This document shows, piece by piece, positions 17,791 to 20,102 of a stretch of DNA of 20,102 bases; position 1 is the first letter of the stretch, and every line of letters starts with the position of its first letter. This DNA is from Priapulus caudatus. Its lineage: Eukaryota > Priapulida > Priapulimorpha > Priapulimorphida > Priapulidae. The stretch lies in assembly GCF_000485595.1 (NCBI RefSeq), contig NW_014577145.1:539304-559405 (forward strand). The letters are read 5' to 3'. Made by a program: the position numbers and the translations under genes. Under the pieces are notes generated by a model. It searched no databases and was not told where the DNA came from. It worked only from the letters and a program-made list of their open reading frames with translations.

Positions 17791-17908
17791 CATAACTCTA
17801 ACTCTTAATGCTAACCCTAACCCAAACCCCAGCCCCAACCCAACCCCAACCCTATACCTAGCACTATCCCACTTCCTAACCCTAACCCTTATCCGTATCC
17901 GTACAGGG
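17790..17908. repeat. Degenerate telomere-like CCCTAA/CCCCAAC tract (left part)
   Basis: The + strand is dominated by CTAACCCTAACCC, CCCCAACCC and CCCTAACCCTTATCC words. These are variants of the CCCTAA complement of the TTAGGG telomere repeat used by most animals. The register is irregular and no perfect array remains. A similar tract resumes at about 18217-18320, so one tract was probably split by the G-rich block between them. Confidence 0.65.
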
Positions 17909-18030
17909 CTTCCGTACAGGGGGGGTGTACAGGTCTGAATGGGCTTCCTGGGGGGGGCCTGAATGGGCTTCCTGAATGGGCTTCCTGTACAGGGGGGGTG
18001 TACAGGTACAGAATCCGACCCCTAACCGTA
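17909..18030. repeat. G-rich cluster of TGTACAGG and GAATGGGCTTCCTG repeats
   Basis: GTACAGGGGGGGTGTACAGG occurs at 17914-17933 and 17987-18006, nearly identical to the terminus at 18028-18046. TGAATGGGCTTCCTG recurs three times between them (about 17936, 17959 and 17972). The block looks like nested or reiterated ends of one short element family. G runs of 7-8 make the + strand a G-quadruplex candidate. Confidence 0.8.
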
Positions 18031-18216
18031 CAGGGGCGTGTACAGGGGGGGGGTGTCCAGGGGGTCCGAACACCCCCCTGCTCGCGCAGAAAACGCATCT
18101 AAGGAGGTCTAATTTCAAAAAATTTCTGGGGGAGGGCCCCCAAGACCCCCCTTCGCGTGCTCGCAAGTTTGGGTTACGGTTAGACCCCCCTGGTACAAAT
18201 CCTGTACACGCCCCTG
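18031..18216. mobile_element. 186-bp hAT-like element with perfect 16-bp inverted ends
   Basis: CAGGGGCGTGTACAGG at 18031-18046 is exactly inverted as CCTGTACACGCCCCTG at 18201-18216. The interior has the CTGGGGGAG...CCCCCAAG hairpin core shared with 12718-12780. CAGGGGCG-type ends are typical of non-autonomous hAT elements. Flanking sequences TAACCGTA and CCGTAACC share CCGTA but not in register, so a target duplication is not demonstrated. Insertion in a telomere-like repeat would blur one. Confidence 0.8.
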
Positions 18217-18320
18217 CCGTAACCCCAACCCTAACTCTATCTACCTTAAACCCTACACCTAACCACGACGCTAACCAAATCCTAGAACTATCCTTAGCCC
18301 AAAACCTAATACACTTAACG
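18217..18320. repeat. Degenerate telomere-like tract (right part)
   Basis: CCGTAACCCCAACCCTAACTC continues into CCTAACC, GCTAACC and CCTTAGCCC words that decay rightwards. It resumes the composition seen at 17790-17908. Confidence 0.6.
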
Positions 18321-18554
18321 TACTAAGCCTAATACGATCTTAATCGCAAACACATCTCTGAAAACCAGGATCGTAAAGTAGGATTAAATCACATTATAAT
18401 ATCATCGTTCGATTTGATTGATTACCAATACATACGCTGCATCTTACCTGTGTAGTTCGACGAGATGCCTTCGTTAAACGCTCTTAAATCCTGTGCGATA
18501 TAGCTCCTGTCTGGTGGCAAGTACCCGGCTCAATACAGTCACTATGCATACAAT
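18321..18554. other. Short spacer without a gene
   Basis: Ordinary mixed-composition DNA. Nothing recognised. Confidence 0.5.
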
Positions 18555-18558
18555 ATGA

Positions 18559-18588
18559 GCGCGCGCGCGCACGCGTGTGTGTGTGTAC
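18559..18588. repeat. Alternating purine-pyrimidine (GC)n(GT)n tract
   Basis: Uninterrupted purine-pyrimidine alternation of about 30 bp, GCGCGC followed by ACGCGTGTGTG. It is the classic composition for Z-DNA formation. It sits at the left border of the CpG-rich block. Confidence 0.85.
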
Positions 18589-19330
18589 CTGTGAACGTAC
18601 GTCAGCGTATTGTAGCCGCACACATATTCAGATCTACGCTGTTATATTGGCAATGGCACGAGCGCGCAGTGATAGCTCATGCTCCCGTCTCATGCTGTCG
18701 TTCGCATGCTACTGCCGCCCCGCGGAACATGATGCACGGACGAAGTGTTCACGCGAATCATCGAGTCTGATCATCGCAGCCGAAAATTCCTGTCTACTGC
18801 TGATGCCGTCGTCCTCTCCGCGCGTCTTGCGGCTGCCGCACCAGCGTGAATCTAATTCGAACCGATTTCGATTTGCGGCCAGCACGACACAACACCTCAT
18901 CAGCGCACTCGGGGTGGGCGGTGGTGCATGCGATACACGCGTTGGGGTCCGCACACGCTCACAGGCACCGAGGAGTATGCATGCAGTGCTCTAGCTCCTG
19001 TCGCCAGGCAGCAGCCCCGTTATGGCTGATCGTACCACGTGCATCCGCGTGTTATGTTGGGGTGCATCCGTTCGTAACCGTCAGCGATCGCCGACAGCAC
19101 GGACGCGCATATACAAGTACAAACATACACAGCAGTGTAAACTAGACAGCCGCGCTAGGTCTGTGCATGTATGTGTAGGTTCGTGTGTACTTTCAACTGT
19201 TCAATTATCTAGCGGGACCCGCGCTCGTTTACTTTACCTTATAGCAAGGTGCGAGCTATTATTACTCACGCAAACAGTGGGGTTGCTGCGGCTCATAAAC
19301 GTGCATTTACGTGTGCGGCAGGTCGCCGCC
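18589..19330 (+). promoter_or_regulatory. CpG-rich block, possible promoter/leader region of an off-window gene
   Basis: Compared with the AT-rich sequence to the left, this ~740-bp stretch is visibly richer in G+C and in CG dinucleotides (GCGCG, CCGCG, TCGCC, ACGCG words). Several overlapping open frames of 70-140 codons in all frames are a side effect of few stop codons. None shows a domain. It ends in GTCGCCGCCATGA, a strong start context. No TATA or initiator could be assigned. Confidence 0.35.
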
Positions 19331-19456
19331 ATGATAACTACTGCCAATCAGGAATCCGACTATATGGCGAATCATTATATGCCTTCGTTAGGTGGAAATA
19401 CCACACGGCTCTATAGGCTTTCATGCACTGTAGGCGATTGCGATAGGAGTCCGTAG
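19331..19456 (+). CDS. Possible first coding exon or short ORF with a strong start context (uncertain)
   Basis: GCCGCCATGA opens a frame beginning MITTANQESDYMANHYMPSL and ending at TAG 19454-19456 after 41 residues. The frame continues upstream without a stop to 19022, so the 41-residue product is only one option. A donor-like TTAG|GTGGAA at 19391-19392 would end a coding exon after ~20 residues, leaving the rest of the gene beyond the window. I do not recognise the peptide. It is listed because the Kozak-like context and the preceding CpG-rich block are unusual here. Confidence 0.2.
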   Translation: MITTANQESDYMANHYMPSLGGNTTRLYRLSCTVGDCDRSP

Positions 19457-19594
19457 TGCACGTCTTTTGTAAGACGGCAGAGTGCCTCTTTACACGCGCA
19501 AAGGTGCAAAAATACATTATAACACCTATCTTTGTATACTACAAGGCGCTCCCCTCTCTCATCTGCCACCTGTCCCTCTCGTCTCTTTGTCATG

Positions 19595-19595
<1 letters not shown>

Positions 19596-19679
<84 letters not shown>
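19596..19679. repeat. (TG)n microsatellite, 42 units
   Basis: Perfect TG dinucleotide run. Poly-Cys/Val and poly-His/Thr frames reported across it on either strand are artefacts of the repeat. Confidence 0.99.
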
Positions 19680-19681
<2 letters not shown>

Positions 19682-19696
19682 TGCCTGAGCATGTGC

Positions 19697-19861
19697 GCTT
19701 GCGTGCGTGCGTGTGTGCGCGATTGTTTGTAGCACTAATTAAAATTTAATGGCTTTACCTTATGATGTGTGTGTGTGTGTGTGTGTGTGGGTGTGCTTGC
19801 GTGCGTGCGTGTGTGCGCGATTGTGTGTAGCACTAATTAAAATTTCATGGCTTACCTTATG

Positions 19862-19862
<1 letters not shown>
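19697..19862. repeat. ~98-bp minisatellite unit, two copies, containing TG tracts
   Basis: GCTTGCGTGCGTGCGTGTGTGCGCGATTGT...AGCACTAATTAAAATTT occurs at 19697 and again at 19795, each followed by ATGGCTT(TA)CCTTATGATG and a TG run. Copies differ by a TT/TG change, A/C in TTTAATGG/TTTCATGG, and a short indel. Confidence 0.93.
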
Positions 19863-19907
<45 letters not shown>

Positions 19908-19987
19908 GCGTGTGCGTGTGTATGTGTATGTGTATGTGTGTGTGCGTGTGTGTGTTTGTGTGTGTGCGCGCGCGTGTATGTGTGTGT
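19863..19987. repeat. (TG)n grading into TGTGCG and TGTATG variants
   Basis: A pure TG run to about 19902, then TGTGCG triplication, TGTATG triplication, and GCGCGCG near 19967. Alternating purine-pyrimidine throughout. Confidence 0.97.
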
Positions 19988-20001
19988 ACACTCTAAAAAC
20001 A

Positions 20002-20102
20002 GATTGGTTGTTTTACCAACCAATCTTGTTGGTCAAGCCAATATTAGTTAGATTAACCAATAAATTGGTTAGGACGTGACTAATCGGTTGGATATTGGGT
20101 AT
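20002..20102. repeat. ATTGGTT/AACCAAT hairpin cluster running off the window
   Basis: GATTGGTTG (20002-20010) pairs with CAACCAATC (20017-20025) around TTTTAC. About 30 bp further on, TAACCAAT-AA-ATTGGTTA forms a second hairpin. GTTGGTC, GCCAAT, ATCGGTTGG and ATATTGGG continue the theme. This could be the end of a palindromic transposable element extending beyond the window. Confidence 0.6.

Noticed and set aside
19531-20079. Poly-Cys/Val and poly-His/Thr open frames in the TG tracts
   Set aside because: These are direct translations of (TG)n and (CA)n repeats. No start context or flanking coding sequence supports them.
1-20102. tRNA or rRNA genes
   Set aside because: I looked for GGTTCGAATCC-type B boxes and cloverleaf-compatible arms and found only isolated TTCGA words. 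No rRNA-like conserved blocks were recognised. A tRNAscan or Rfam run would settle this.

Overview
The window looks like nuclear DNA from an invertebrate animal. The evidence is spliceosomal introns with GTAAG donors and pyrimidine-rich acceptors, long (TG)n, (CT)n and (TA)n microsatellites, abundant hAT-like miniature transposon remnants, and low gene density. There is no bacterial or organellar signature. I cannot name the phylum from sequence alone: the degenerate CCCTAA-type tract fits most metazoans and does not discriminate.

One gene is well supported. It lies on the + strand at about 4657-10611, with coding sequence 6356-10423. A short coding exon supplies the first half of a signal peptide, and three further exons join in frame to give a 1172-residue secreted protein rich in Gln, Pro, Gly and Arg. 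The protein has a 4-fold ~31-residue repeat, a 2-fold ~52-residue repeat, a glycine/proline-rich collagen-like linker, poly-Gln and Pro-Gln tracts, a single DxDxDG acidic loop, eight QQEQGQ hexapeptides, and about ten short RVFxxP-like hydrophobic motifs. The putative mature chain has no Tyr or Trp, no Cys beyond the signal-peptide junction, and few Lys. I do not recognise the family. An extracellular matrix, coating, cement or cuticle-like structural role is inference. A TATA box and a possible non-coding first exon lie about 1.6 kb upstream, and a canonical poly(A) signal lies 183 bp past the stop codon.

The rest is repeats and gene-poor DNA. Layout: 1-1017, left copy of a direct repeat of at least 1 kb; 1213-1920, a foldback element with GATAA-type tandem repeats inside its arms; 1921-4600, no convincing gene; 4610-10611, the gene, with tandem ~69-bp repeats in its putative first intron; 10683-10757, a hairpin flanked by (TA)n; 11613-12645, right copy of the direct repeat; 12718-12780, fragment of a dispersed G/C-hairpin repeat; 13227-13759, a hAT-like palindrome-rich miniature element with matching CAG...CTG ends; 13760-17800, AT-rich DNA with degenerate repeats and no gene; 17800-18320, a degenerate telomere-like tract interrupted by a G-rich block and a 186-bp element with perfect 16-bp inverted ends; 18555-19450, a CpG-rich block with a possible start codon of an off-window gene; 19590-20102, a TG-rich minisatellite and then an ATTGGTT/AACCAAT hairpin cluster running off the right edge.

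The 1-kb direct repeats flank the only gene, but I see no retroelement coding capacity between them. They are read as a duplicated segment or dispersed repeat, not LTRs. No novel enzymatic or defence system is visible. The most interesting material is the unusual secreted low-complexity protein and the palindrome-rich transposon-like elements.
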